DNA of 64,000 bases from Flavihumibacter cheonanensis (GCF_022352215.1 NZ_JAKRWF010000001.1:558001-622000), one strand, 5' to 3'; positions 8,325 through 16,920 are shown, counted from the stretch's first letter. The notes: generated by a model from the sequence alone, not told the origin. Numbers and translations: made by a program.

Positions 8325-9616
8325 CAATGCGCAAAATCCAGTTCATAATTTCCTTTGATCCGTTCAATCGGCGGATTGTAATAACCGAATTTCAGGTTGG
8401 GAAACTCCTCCCGGATTAGCTCCATCAGTTGTTTTACACCCATACACTCTCCTGTATCTGTCACACCAATTTTTCCCAGGTACCAGTCGGGGTCAATGTT
8501 GAAATTGCGCCACTGTATCATACAAAGATCGGTTTCCCGGATGAGCTTTCTCAATGCCTCGTATTCTTCCACACTGTCGGTCATGCCTGGGAACACAAAA
8601 TAATTGATGGATGTCCACCCGCCGTAACTGCGCACTACTTTCAGGCTCTCGATAATATCTTCAAAATCATAATTATTCGGCCGGTAATAGGGCATATATA
8701 TTTCCCGGCGAGCACTGTTCGTCGACACTCGGATACTGTTCAGTCCCGCTTCACACAAGGCTTTTACGGCATCGGGCTTTGATCCGTTGGTATTTATATT
8801 GATACTGCCTTTGGAAGTGTGCTTACGGATTTCGGTTATGGCATCCCGTAAGGTATCCCAAACCAGCAAGGGTTCTCCTTCGCAACCCTGACCAAAACTG
8901 ATGATCGGATAGGGGGCAGATTCCAGGTGTGGTACCGTGTATTCAACAATTTCTTCCGCACTTGGACGAAAACTCAGTCGGTCCTGGGTAGAAACGATGG
9001 TTTCCTCATCCGGCTGAAGAGAAATACAGCCAACACAGTTTGCATTGCAGGCAGGGGAGGCGGGAACGGGGCATTCCCATCGCCCCATAAAATAATTTCG
9101 GGCAGCCGGACAGTGATAGGTATTACAACAATTATCAGCCAGGTGTTGTACCAGGCGATTATGCGGGAAAGCGGTTACCAGTTTCGAGAGCCCGGATTGA
9201 ATGATGACATCATCATAGCCTTTACATTCCTGCCGGATATCAGCCTCAATTCGAACGGCAGGAACCACAAACTGATCATTGATCCAGCCAGCTGCAGTAT
9301 AACAGAACAGTGGCAGTGTGGGGGCATCGGGCTGGGTTTCATAAGCTGCCAGGAATAATCCGGTATGGGCGGGCGGTATAAAGGCCGCTACTGCCCAACC
9401 TTTTTCACATAACCTCATCTCACCTGTCACCACATCAATACCAATCCCTCTTCTGCCGGGTAATTCATATAAATTGCCCCCATCCGGAAGGGTGATCCAG
9501 TCTTCGTCAGGAACAGGGTACACATCCCAGCCGGACCGGCCTGTTGCATAGAGGGTATCGTCTTCGAAAATATTTCCTTTACCATCAGAATAAAGGAGAA
9601 AAGGAGAACTTGCCAT
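8324..9616 (-). CDS. Radical SAM protein with N-terminal domain of unknown function
   Basis: The radical SAM [4Fe-4S] motif is CNANCVGC (Cys190, Cys194, Cys197; CX3CX2C), followed by a TIM-barrel-like run: ISFGQGCEGEPLL (the glycine-rich SAM segment), ININTNGS and INYFVFPGMTD. The first about 160 residues form a separate domain that I do not recognise, without a known motif. Four extra cysteines (163, 164, 169, 182) directly precede the cluster motif and could bind a second cluster or metal. Length is 430 residues. The substrate is unknown; the FVFPGMTD stretch recalls activating or peptide-modifying radical SAM enzymes, which is weak evidence. It lies in a minus-strand operon with an arginase-family enzyme, a membrane protein and an EamA exporter. 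Confidence 0.85.
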   Translation of the reverse strand: MASSPFLLYSDGKGNIFEDDTLYATGRSGWDVYPVPDEDWITLPDGGNLYELPGRRGIGIDVVTGEMRLCEKGWAVAAFIPPAHTGLFLAAYETQPDAPTLPLFCYTAAGWINDQFVVPAVRIEADIRQECKGYDDVIIQSGLSKLVTAFPHNRLVQHLADNCCNTYHCPAARNYFMGRWECPVPASPACNANCVGCISLQPDEETIVSTQDRLSFRPSAEEIVEYTVPHLESAPYPIISFGQGCEGEPLLVWDTLRDAITEIRKHTSKGSININTNGSKPDAVKALCEAGLNSIRVSTNSARREIYMPYYRPNNYDFEDIIESLKVVRSYGGWTSINYFVFPGMTDSVEEYEALRKLIRETDLCMIQWRNFNIDPDWYLGKIGVTDTGECMGVKQLMELIREEFPNLKFGYYNPPIERIKGNYELDFAH

Positions 9617-9644
9617 CCCGCAAAGATAGAGAGATACAGGGGAT

Positions 9645-10199
9645 TTACAGGCTGGCGTTCAGGCGCTGGCGGCAATAGGTATTGAATTCATCTTCTTCAC
9701 AATCATCCTCGTCATCGTCCACCGTTTCGCGCTGAAAGAGCCGGTTATTGGCATAATCCAGGGTGAGGAGGTTGTCTTTTAGTACAATATTGGTAAATTC
9801 ATTCCAACTGTAATGTTTACGGGGAATGCTGTTAAATACGATTTCCTCATCTGAAAAACCGATCTCCAGGTCTTTTTTTGCCTGATGTTCAATCAATCCC
9901 ATCAGAATAAGCGGAATACTCAACCAGGGATAGACCGGCATACCGGCCCATACCAGTCCGGTTAACATCAGCAGGTAATTGAACCTTACTCGTTTATTCA
10001 ATTTTAAAATACGGAATGCATTAAATGCTGTTAACAATAACACCAGAACACCTCCTAAAACCAGGATCAATAATTTTTCATTGCCGGAGAAATAAGCTTC
10101 CAGGAAAAGCAGGGCAGAGACACCGCAGACCAGCATGCTGAAGCGGTCAATCGTGTGGCTGAATTTATTTTTTAAGGTTACAACGTACTGGTAGATCAT
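9645..10199 (-). CDS. Hypothetical membrane protein with acidic C-terminus
   Basis: I do not recognise the family. The 184 residues show about four hydrophobic segments in the first 105 positions (SMLVCGVSALLFLEAY, LLILVLGGVLVLLLTAF, YLLMLTGLVWAG, WLSIPLILMGLI). A cytoplasmic-looking tail follows, containing IGFSDEEIVFNSIPRKHYSWNEF, and an acidic stretch DDDEDDCEEDEF near the end. The tail resembles PH-like or YcxB-like C-terminal modules of small Bacteroidota membrane proteins, but this is a guess. The gene lies 17 nt after the arginase-family gene and 28 nt before the radical SAM gene, so co-transcription is likely. Confidence 0.7.
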   Translation of the reverse strand: MIYQYVVTLKNKFSHTIDRFSMLVCGVSALLFLEAYFSGNEKLLILVLGGVLVLLLTAFNAFRILKLNKRVRFNYLLMLTGLVWAGMPVYPWLSIPLILMGLIEHQAKKDLEIGFSDEEIVFNSIPRKHYSWNEFTNIVLKDNLLTLDYANNRLFQRETVDDDEDDCEEDEFNTYCRQRLNASL

Positions 10200-10216
10200 G
10201 GCTGCGAAAATAGGGT

Positions 10217-11257
10217 TTAGAGGTTCGCAGCCGTTAAGATATTACAAAGCTTGAACAATACACGGGCGCCCACATTGGCATCCCAGTCGTTGTCACCCAC
10301 GCCTACTTCATTGAGATCAAAGCCAATAATTTTTCGGCCGCTTTCATGTACTTTCCGGAAAAGGTAAAATACCTGGTCTGCTTCGAGTCCGCCGAATACC
10401 GGGGTTCCTGTGTTGGGACAGTTTTTTGGATCCAAGCCATCGATATCAAAACTTAAATAAACTTTTTGCGGCAGGCTTGCAACGATATCTTCCACGATGC
10501 TTTTCCAGCTATCGCCATCGTATAACCGATTTTTTAAGTCGTGGTCAAAAAAACATTGGACCCTGTTACTACTGTTTTGGATATAATCAACTTCTTCATC
10601 ACAAAAATCCCGAACGCCTACCTGCACCAGTTTTTTTACCTGTGGCAGTTCTTCCAGCACATTGTACATGATACTTGCGTGGGAATAGTTGAAACCTTCA
10701 TATTGTTTTCTCAAATCGCAATGAGCATCAATTTGAAGAATGCCGAATGCTTCGTGTTGTTCAGCAAGGGATTTGATAAAACCGAATGGTGTACTATGAT
10801 CGCCGCCTAGGAGTCCTACCAGTTTTCCTTTGGATTGAAGTTCCCGGCATTGAGCGTATACCCAATTATTGAGAAAAAGGCTTCCTTCATTGATATCCTT
10901 AAGAGAGCGACACATGAAATTATTTTTTTCTACATCGTCTCCATTGGAGATATAATCGATATAGAGTTCCGCTTCTTTCCGGAGGTAATCACTTTTTAAC
11001 AAAATCTTTTTGTCGACTTCCCGCATGAAAAAGCCCTGTCTCCAGCAGTCGTGATACTCAGGATCGTACAGGTCTACCTGGAGACTGGCCTTCAGGATGT
11101 TATCTGCTGCACGGGCTGTACCTGCACTATAGCTCACGGTAACTTCCCATGGCACTGGAACAATGACCAGGCGGGCATTTTGCTCATCCGTTGGCAATCC
11201 AAAGAGGTTATTATTGGGGTTGCCAAGGCTGTTGGCGTCGTGTTGGGAAAGGTCCAT
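10217..11257 (-). CDS. Arginase/agmatinase/formimidoylglutamase family enzyme
   Basis: A binuclear manganese ureohydrolase fold. The metal motifs are present in order: LLGGDHSTPFG (about residue 150), LQIDAHCDLR (about 175) and SFDIDGLDP (about 268). Family members hydrolyse arginine, agmatine, formimidoylglutamate or guanidino acids; I cannot choose between them because no hut, spe or arc gene lies nearby. The 346-residue length is on the long side, with an N-terminal extension of about 30 residues and an insertion around residues 70-130. It is the first gene of the four-gene operon leading to the EamA exporter and has a good promoter upstream. Confidence 0.85.
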   Translation of the reverse strand: MDLSQHDANSLGNPNNNLFGLPTDEQNARLVIVPVPWEVTVSYSAGTARAADNILKASLQVDLYDPEYHDCWRQGFFMREVDKKILLKSDYLRKEAELYIDYISNGDDVEKNNFMCRSLKDINEGSLFLNNWVYAQCRELQSKGKLVGLLGGDHSTPFGFIKSLAEQHEAFGILQIDAHCDLRKQYEGFNYSHASIMYNVLEELPQVKKLVQVGVRDFCDEEVDYIQNSSNRVQCFFDHDLKNRLYDGDSWKSIVEDIVASLPQKVYLSFDIDGLDPKNCPNTGTPVFGGLEADQVFYLFRKVHESGRKIIGFDLNEVGVGDNDWDANVGARVLFKLCNILTAANL

Positions 11258-11277
11258 ACTGAATAATTAAAACGGCC

Positions 11278-11308
11278 GCAAGTTAGTACAGCCGTACATA
11301 GATGCAAA
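11278..11308 (-). promoter_or_regulatory. Candidate promoter of the arginase-family/radical SAM operon
   Basis: On the minus strand, TTTG (11308-11305) and TAACTTGC (11285-11278) are separated by 19 nt, the Bacteroidota -33/-7 spacing. The -7 box is one T short of TAnnTTTG. ATG 11257 lies 20 nt downstream. Confidence 0.55.
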
Positions 11309-11339
11309 ATTAAAACCATAAGTTGTATGGGGTAAACAA

Positions 11340-11372
11340 TTGACCTGACTATCTTAAATTGACCTACCTTTG
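11340..11372 (+). promoter_or_regulatory. Candidate ccmE-ccmF promoter
   Basis: TACCTTTG at 11365-11372 is a perfect TAnnTTTG -7 box, with TTG at 11340-11342 (22-nt gap, slightly long). It supports ATG 11392 as the ccmE start rather than the in-frame extension beginning at 11359. Confidence 0.55.
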
Positions 11373-11391
11373 CGAAGTTAGAATTGCGAGT

Positions 11392-11796
11392 ATGAAAAAG
11401 ACACATATAATCATCCTGATTTTCATTGCCGTAGCGATTGCCGTACTCATCAGTTTCATGGGGGATTTGACCACCTATGATACCGTTGCTTCCGCCCGTC
11501 AGAAGGAAGGTAAATTTGTTCACCTGATTGCCAAACTGGACAAGTCTCAGCCAGTGGAATACGATCCAATTACCAACCCCAATTACATGCGGTTTGTGGC
11601 GGTTGATACACTTGGAAATTCAACTCCGGTTATTTATCACAATGCAAAGCCAACCGACTTTGAAAAAAGTGAACGACTGGTTTTGAAAGGCAGTATGAAA
11701 GACGGAACATTTGAATGTGATGAAATGTTAATGAAATGTCCGTCCAAGTATAAGGAGGATGTGGAAGCAAATAAGAATAACCTGAGCTCTAATTAA
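11392..11796 (+). CDS. ccmE: Cytochrome c maturation haem chaperone CcmE (CxxxY type)
   Basis: CcmE holds haem covalently in the periplasm and passes it to CcmF for attachment to apocytochromes c. The 134-residue protein has an N-terminal signal anchor (IIILIFIAVAIAVLI), then an OB-fold domain with RFVAVDTLGNSTPVIYH and ERLVLKGSM. Where the classic protein has HxxxY, this one reads CPSKY (Cys116 to Tyr120), so it belongs to the CxxxY class known from archaea and some anaerobes. There are 12 nt to ccmF. The ATG at 11392 sits just after a good promoter. No ccmABCD, ccmG or ccmH is visible within the window. Confidence 0.88.
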   Translation: MKKTHIIILIFIAVAIAVLISFMGDLTTYDTVASARQKEGKFVHLIAKLDKSQPVEYDPITNPNYMRFVAVDTLGNSTPVIYHNAKPTDFEKSERLVLKGSMKDGTFECDEMLMKCPSKYKEDVEANKNNLSSN

Positions 11797-11808
11797 TGTC
11801 TTTCTCTC

Positions 11809-14259
11809 ATGAATTATATTGGTGAACACCTATTGCCCGGGCAACTGGGCCATTTTTTTATCGTTTTGGCCCTGGTTTCCGCTCTCGTAGCAACCATTTC
11901 GTATTTCAAAGCAACCAATAACCGCGATCTTTCAGATGAAGGAAGCTGGAAAAAGCTGGGCCGGGTTGCCTTTAGTATAAATGCATTTTCCATACTCTCC
12001 GTATTTATCCTGCTTGTTTACATAATGGCAACTCACAAATTTGAGTACTATTATGCCTGGAACCATACCAGCCGGGATATGAATCCGGAATACCTGCTGG
12101 CCGCTTTCTGGGAAGGTCAGGAGGGAAGTTTTCTGCTCTGGTCTTTCTGGTATGTGGTAATCGGACTTTATATTATTGCCCGCAAAACCAAGTGGGAAGC
12201 ACCAATCATGTCAGTCATCGCAATTGCGCAGATCTGTCTGGCAACCATGGTGCTGGGACTTTACATTGGGGAGACGATGATTGGAAGTAACCCCTTCCTA
12301 CTGGTGCGGGAAAAGTTTGCAGATGCACCTGTATTTGCCAGGGCCGATTACCTGAGTTTGCCACAGATGCAGGATGGCCAGGGATTGAATCAATTGTTGC
12401 AAAACTACTGGATGGTGATCCATCCGCCGGTATTATTCCTTGGATTTGCAGCCTCTATTATTCCATTTGCGTACGCAATTGCAGGATTATGGAAAAAGGA
12501 TTATGGTACCTGGACCCGCGAAGCGCTGCCTTATTCACTTTTTGCAGCTGGTATACTCGGACTGGGAATTATGATGGGTGCGGCCTGGGCTTATGAGTCG
12601 CTCACCTTCGGAGGATACTGGGCCTGGGATCCGGTGGAGAACGCATCATTGGTACCCTGGCTGATCCTGGTGGCCGGTGTTCATACACAGGTGATATTTA
12701 ATGCAACCGGACATTCACTCAGGACCACCTATCTGTTCTTTCTTTTGAGTTTTATCATGGTGGTATTCTCTACGTTCCTGACAAGGAGTGGTGTGCTTGG
12801 TGACAGTTCTGTTCACAGCTTTACTGACCTGGGAATGAATACGCAGTTATTGCTGTTCCTGCTGATTTTTACTATTCCTTCCCTGGCACTTTACCTGGTG
12901 CGGTACAAACAAATTCCTCATATTGCCCGTGAGGAGGAAACTTCTTCCAGGGAATTCTGGATGTTTATCGGCTCATTGGTATTATTCCTGAGTGCCATGG
13001 TCATTACCTGGCAGAACTCATTCAACCCGATTTATAACAAGATTACAGGTCAGAGTACTGCTGCTCCGGAGGACGTTGAATTCTCCTATAACAAGATCCA
13101 GATATTTGTGGCCATCGTTATTGGCTTGTTGACGGCTTTCGCACAGTATCTGAAGTACAAGAAAACCGGTCAAGGATGGCTGAAGAAATTCGTGGTACCA
13201 ACTGTGATAACAGCAGCAATTTGTGTGATTTATTTCCTGGTTAGCGGGTTGGATTACGACAAAAAAGGCATCGGTTTCCAGATTGCCATTTACCTGGCAT
13301 TTGTGGCAGGTGTTTATGCGTTGGTAGCCAATGCGATTTATATATGGTCCGGGTTGAATGGTAAGTTGAAAGCTGCAGGCGGATCTATAACCCACGTCGG
13401 ATTTGCACTCAGTCTCGTTGGCATTCTGATCTCTGCTTCCAACCGGAAAGTATTAAGTTTCAATACGACAGGTATCAATCTCAAATGGGATGAACGCAGC
13501 AAAGAAAAGCCACTTGAGAACCTGACCCTGATTAAAGGGGTGCCGACCGATATGGGTGATTATATGGCCACTTTTGTAAATGCCGACAGTACCAATGCAA
13601 ACGGCAATATCAGTTTTTACCGGATTGATATGATGCGAAAGGATAGTGCGGAGAACTTTACACTTTATCCGAACCTGATCCGAAATACCAAGGGTATGGA
13701 AGGATTTTCCAATAACCCTGATTCAAAACATTACTGGAACCGGGATATCTTTAGTTACATTACGTATGCGGCGGATATGGATAACCGCGATGATACGGCA
13801 CAATTCAAACGCTACACCGTCAATGTGAAGGATACGGTATATTATTCCAATGGCTTCTTCACCCTGAATAACGTTGTTCCAAACCCCAATAACAAAAAAT
13901 ATCAGTTCCAGCCAACAGATACTGCGTTGATGGCAGATATCACCGTATTTTCCAAAGAGGGTACACGATTTACTGCACAGCCGGTATTTTATGTAGAGGG
14001 AAATGAAGCCCGATATATTGTAGATACAGTCTTTGCGCAAAATATAGCCATCGCTTTTAGCCGCGTGCTGGAGAATCAGAAAATCGAGTTGCAGGTGAAG
14101 GAAAGCAACCGGATGGTACCGTTTATCGCGCTGAAAGTGTATGAGTTCCCACACATCAATTTGCTCTGGGCCGGCATTATTATTATGACAATGGGTTTCG
14201 GCGTATCAATGGTTTACCGCAGGAAACAGGGGCGTCTGAAAGCTATCAACAAAATTTAG
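11809..14259 (+). CDS. ccmF: Cytochrome c biogenesis protein CcmF/CcsA-type haem lyase
   Basis: A polytopic inner-membrane protein that attaches haem to cytochrome c thiols. The haem-handling WWD-type domain is present at about residues 265-290, with AWAYESLTFGG then YWAWDPVENASLVPW. The preceding NYWMVIHPPVLFLG and following GVHTQVIFNATGHSLR carry the conserved histidines. At 816 residues it is long because a periplasmic domain of about 230 residues sits between the penultimate and final membrane segments. It follows ccmE by 12 nt. Lack of the other ccm genes nearby suggests they are elsewhere or that the reduced system is used. Confidence 0.93.
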   Translation: MNYIGEHLLPGQLGHFFIVLALVSALVATISYFKATNNRDLSDEGSWKKLGRVAFSINAFSILSVFILLVYIMATHKFEYYYAWNHTSRDMNPEYLLAAFWEGQEGSFLLWSFWYVVIGLYIIARKTKWEAPIMSVIAIAQICLATMVLGLYIGETMIGSNPFLLVREKFADAPVFARADYLSLPQMQDGQGLNQLLQNYWMVIHPPVLFLGFAASIIPFAYAIAGLWKKDYGTWTREALPYSLFAAGILGLGIMMGAAWAYESLTFGGYWAWDPVENASLVPWLILVAGVHTQVIFNATGHSLRTTYLFFLLSFIMVVFSTFLTRSGVLGDSSVHSFTDLGMNTQLLLFLLIFTIPSLALYLVRYKQIPHIAREEETSSREFWMFIGSLVLFLSAMVITWQNSFNPIYNKITGQSTAAPEDVEFSYNKIQIFVAIVIGLLTAFAQYLKYKKTGQGWLKKFVVPTVITAAICVIYFLVSGLDYDKKGIGFQIAIYLAFVAGVYALVANAIYIWSGLNGKLKAAGGSITHVGFALSLVGILISASNRKVLSFNTTGINLKWDERSKEKPLENLTLIKGVPTDMGDYMATFVNADSTNANGNISFYRIDMMRKDSAENFTLYPNLIRNTKGMEGFSNNPDSKHYWNRDIFSYITYAADMDNRDDTAQFKRYTVNVKDTVYYSNGFFTLNNVVPNPNNKKYQFQPTDTALMADITVFSKEGTRFTAQPVFYVEGNEARYIVDTVFAQNIAIAFSRVLENQKIELQVKESNRMVPFIALKVYEFPHINLLWAGIIIMTMGFGVSMVYRRKQGRLKAINKI

Positions 14260-14325
14260 GAAAGCCGTAACAGCCGATAGCTCAATACTTGTGTCTTAGA
14301 GTCGTTATTGATAGTTTAACAGCGC

Positions 14326-14979
14326 ATGCAGAGAGTTCTCCATCATACTGTTGTAAGTTTTCTGATACTGGGAATGGTATTGGGGTCACTGGGTGCGCAG
14401 GCCCAGGCTCCACTTCCGGCACCTGTACCCGGACCGATCCCTTACAATCCCAAATGGGGCCCAAATGATACTATAATCGTTCCCATATTTGTTATTGAGG
14501 GGGATACCCTGCCATCTGGCTGGCTGCAATATGTTTACGTAACCGCTCCCATGCCGCCTGCCATGCGGAAGCGATATGCCAAATGGACAAGACTTCGCAA
14601 TGCGGTATATGTGACATATCCATATGCAAGAAAGGCAGGCTATATCATCAATGATATCAATGCCAAAATGGCGAATATGTCGAAAAAAGAAAGGCGAAAA
14701 TACCTGGAAAGCAGGGAAGAAGAACTCAAGAAAGAGTTTTCTGGCCCGCTTACCAAGTTATCCGTTTACCAGGGTAGGGTGCTAATGAAACTCATTAACC
14801 GCCAAACCGGTAACAACTGTTATGAGTTGGTCAAAGAGTACAGGGGTGGTGTTTCTGCCCGGTTCTGGCAGACCGTTGCCTTCTTTTTTGGATCCAGTCT
14901 GAAACAGCCCTATGATCCTTCTGATGAAGACAAAGAAATTGAACTCATCGTACAGGAAGTAGAGCGGATGTACCGGTGA
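14326..14979 (+). CDS. DUF4294 family secreted protein
   Basis: A 217-residue protein with an N-terminal signal peptide (SFLILGMVLGSLGAQAQA, cleavage likely after AQA). The body contains DTIIVPIFVIEGDTLP, the basic cluster MRKRYAKWTRLRNAVYVTYPYARKAG typical of DUF4294, and a helix with KKERRKYLESREEELKKEF. The C-terminus is acidic. The function is unknown; it is a Bacteroidota-specific envelope family. It is 67 nt after ccmF and convergent with the CBM48-HhH gene, with a 12-nt gap. A shared transcript with ccmEF is possible, since no clear terminator separates them. Confidence 0.8.
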   Translation: MQRVLHHTVVSFLILGMVLGSLGAQAQAPLPAPVPGPIPYNPKWGPNDTIIVPIFVIEGDTLPSGWLQYVYVTAPMPPAMRKRYAKWTRLRNAVYVTYPYARKAGYIINDINAKMANMSKKERRKYLESREEELKKEFSGPLTKLSVYQGRVLMKLINRQTGNNCYELVKEYRGGVSARFWQTVAFFFGSSLKQPYDPSDEDKEIELIVQEVERMYR

Positions 14980-14991
14980 CCTGCTTTGAAC

Positions 14992-15597
14992 TTATTTTCC
15001 GCCTTTTAATTCAGCCTGCAATTTTTTCAATTCTTCCCACTTGCCGTTGGCAGCCAGTTTCGCCTGCTTGGGCCAGGTTGCTGGATCGTGTACTTTGAAT
15101 TTTGATCCTGCAGCTTCGAGGATGGCTTTTAATTTTTTGGGGGTTGCTTTTGAAAGTTGCTCAAAACTTTCGATTTCCGCATTTTTCAGGAGTTCAGCGA
15201 TCTTTTTTCCAATGCCTTCGATTTTGGTAAGATCATCCGGTTTGGTTGTTGCTTTTGATGCGGGTTCAGCTTCCGTCTCTTTTAGAACTGCTGCTTTTTT
15301 TGTAGTTGCTTTTTTTTCAGGAACGGTAATGACACAATTGTCGACATGATATACTGGATCAAAATAGTAGTAATCTGCATTGCCGTCGTTTACCCAGCGA
15401 CCATCATTCAGGAAATACCGGTATTGATAGGTTTGTCCGGGTTCAAGCGTTACAGTGGCTTTCAGGGTGCCATCTTTCTGGACTTTCAATCCGATTCCCT
15501 CATTGGGATTCCAGTTATTAAAATCACCCACCAGAATCGCTTCTGTTGCTTCTCCAACAATTTCCGGACTCAGGGTAAAGGTTACTTTTGTTGCCAT
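14992..15597 (-). CDS. Glycogen-binding (CBM48/AMPK-like) domain fused to a helix-hairpin-helix domain
   Basis: Residues about 1-90 form a CBM48/AMPK glycogen-binding module: TFTLSPEIVGEATEAILVGD, FNNWNP, YQYRYFLNDGRWVNDGNAD and FDPVYHVDN. A Lys/Ala/Thr-rich linker follows, and from about residue 120 comes DDLTKIEGIGKKIAELLKNA, a helix-hairpin-helix motif, then ATWPKQAKLAANGKWEELKKLQ, an arrangement seen as a tail on several Bacteroidota proteins. The combination suggests a glycogen-associated regulator or scaffold, but no catalysis is visible. ATG 15597 (MATKVTF) is used; an extension to 15696 overlaps the palindrome region and is not domain-like. No partner enzyme lies next to it. Confidence 0.82.
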   Translation of the reverse strand: MATKVTFTLSPEIVGEATEAILVGDFNNWNPNEGIGLKVQKDGTLKATVTLEPGQTYQYRYFLNDGRWVNDGNADYYYFDPVYHVDNCVITVPEKKATTKKAAVLKETEAEPASKATTKPDDLTKIEGIGKKIAELLKNAEIESFEQLSKATPKKLKAILEAAGSKFKVHDPATWPKQAKLAANGKWEELKKLQAELKGGK

Positions 15598-15669
15598 GAT
15601 AGTTTTTTTTAATGAATAGACACCCTTAATACTGTGCCAGAGAAATAGTAACCTGGTATTGGTTTTGCT

Positions 15670-15692
15670 ATTTTCCACAGCTTGTGGAAAAT
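15670..15692. promoter_or_regulatory. Perfect palindrome with DnaA-box-like arms upstream of a Gfo/Idh gene
   Basis: The arms ATTTTCCACA and TGTGGAAAAT flank GCT, giving 10-bp perfect arms. Each arm is one mismatch from the DnaA box TTATCCACA. The TTG at 15682-15684 inside it, and TATTTTTA at 15708-15715 (23-nt gap), could be the -33/-7 of the downstream oxidoreductase, which would make the palindrome an operator. Confidence 0.5.
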
Positions 15693-15742
15693 TCATGGTA
15701 GAATTCCTATTTTTAGAATCCTAATCTCAAAAACAAGCAACA

Positions 15743-16900
15743 ATGAACCGAAAACTTCGAATGGGAATGATTGGTGGTGGAAACGATGCCTTTATTGGTG
15801 CCATCCATCGCTTAGCTGCCAATATGGATGGAAAAATTGAACTCGTTTGCGGAGCCCTTAGTATTAATAAGGACATTGCAATTGAGAGTGGAAAATCACT
15901 TTTTTTAGCACCGGAGCGCACCTATACCAGTTATGATGAAATGCTGGAAAAGGAAGCCGCACTACCGGAAGATGTACGGATGGATTTTGTAACGATAGTG
16001 ACTCCCAATTTTGCGCATTTCGCACCAGCCATGATGGCCCTTGAGAAAGGATTCCATGTGGTAATTGAAAAACCGATTACGTTGTCTCTTGAAGAGGCGA
16101 TTGCACTAGATCAGAAAGTGAAAGAAACCGGGCTTGTTCTTTGCCTGACGCATACCTACACCGGTTATCCGATGGTGAAGGAAGCACGCAATTTGATTCA
16201 AAGCGGAAAAATAGGAAAGGTTCGTAAAGTATACGTCGAATATCGCCAGGGCTGGCTTAGCCGCTTATCGGAACGCGAAGGAAATGCCGGGGCAGCCTGG
16301 AGAACCGATGCGAAAAAATCAGGTAAGAGTGGGGTAATGGGCGATATTGGCACCCATGCTTTCAACCTGGCAGAATATATCAGCGGCCTGGAAGTAGCAG
16401 AGCTGTGCGCCAATCTGAATGTGGTAGTGGAAAACCGGGCGTTGGATGATGATGGCGCTGTATTGCTTAAGTTTAATTCCGGAGCCAGTGGAGTTTTGAT
16501 AGCCACTCAGGTAGCGGCAGGAGAGGAGAATAATTTATCTATCCGCATTTACGGCGAATTGGGTGGTATTGAATGGCACCAGCAGGAACCGAATTCACTG
16601 CTGCTGAAATGGTACGACAAACCCATGGAAACCCTGCGTGCGGGATCTGGTTATCTGAGTGATATAGGCCGTCATAACTGTCGCACTCCGGGCGGCCATC
16701 CTGAAGGATATCTGGAAGCGTTCGCTAATATCTATCGTAATTTTTCATTGACATTGGCAGCAAGGATCAATGGTACTTCAGTAAACGCTGATGTGGTGGA
16801 ATTCCCTTCCGTTAAAGAAGGTATTCGCGGGATGGCTTTTATTGAGAATGTGGTGAAAAGCAATGAGAGCAGTGAGAAGTGGGTCAAATATGAAGTTTGA
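15743..16900 (+). CDS. Gfo/Idh/MocA family oxidoreductase (paralogue 1)
   Basis: An NAD(P)-dependent sugar or polyol dehydrogenase-like protein. The Rossmann start MGMIGGGNDAFIGAIH and HVVIEKPITLSLEEA (the EKP motif, catalytic Lys about residue 111) are present, followed by the C-terminal beta-sheet domain and a GDIGTHAFNLAEY histidine/aspartate segment. The 385-residue length and R-x-GWL / DIGTHAFN signatures resemble the myo-inositol 2-dehydrogenase-like branch, but the substrate is unknown. No sugar transporter is adjacent. The last two codons and the TGA stop are supplied by the heptamer array at 16891. Confidence 0.9.
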   Translation: MNRKLRMGMIGGGNDAFIGAIHRLAANMDGKIELVCGALSINKDIAIESGKSLFLAPERTYTSYDEMLEKEAALPEDVRMDFVTIVTPNFAHFAPAMMALEKGFHVVIEKPITLSLEEAIALDQKVKETGLVLCLTHTYTGYPMVKEARNLIQSGKIGKVRKVYVEYRQGWLSRLSEREGNAGAAWRTDAKKSGKSGVMGDIGTHAFNLAEYISGLEVAELCANLNVVVENRALDDDGAVLLKFNSGASGVLIATQVAAGEENNLSIRIYGELGGIEWHQQEPNSLLLKWYDKPMETLRAGSGYLSDIGRHNCRTPGGHPEGYLEAFANIYRNFSLTLAARINGTSVNADVVEFPSVKEGIRGMAFIENVVKSNESSEKWVKYEV

Positions 16901-16918
16901 AGTATGAAGTTTGAAGTA
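16891..16918 (+). repeat. Tandem heptamer array (4 copies)
   Basis: TGAAGTT, TGAAGTA, TGAAGTT, TGAAGTA: four near-perfect units. The TGA of the second unit (16898-16900) is the stop codon of the preceding oxidoreductase gene. Confidence 0.85.
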
Positions 16919-16920
16919 GG

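Noticed and set aside
15670-15692. Replication origin at the DnaA-box-like palindrome
   Set aside because: Only two imperfect boxes, no dnaA, dnaN or AT-rich unwinding region nearby.
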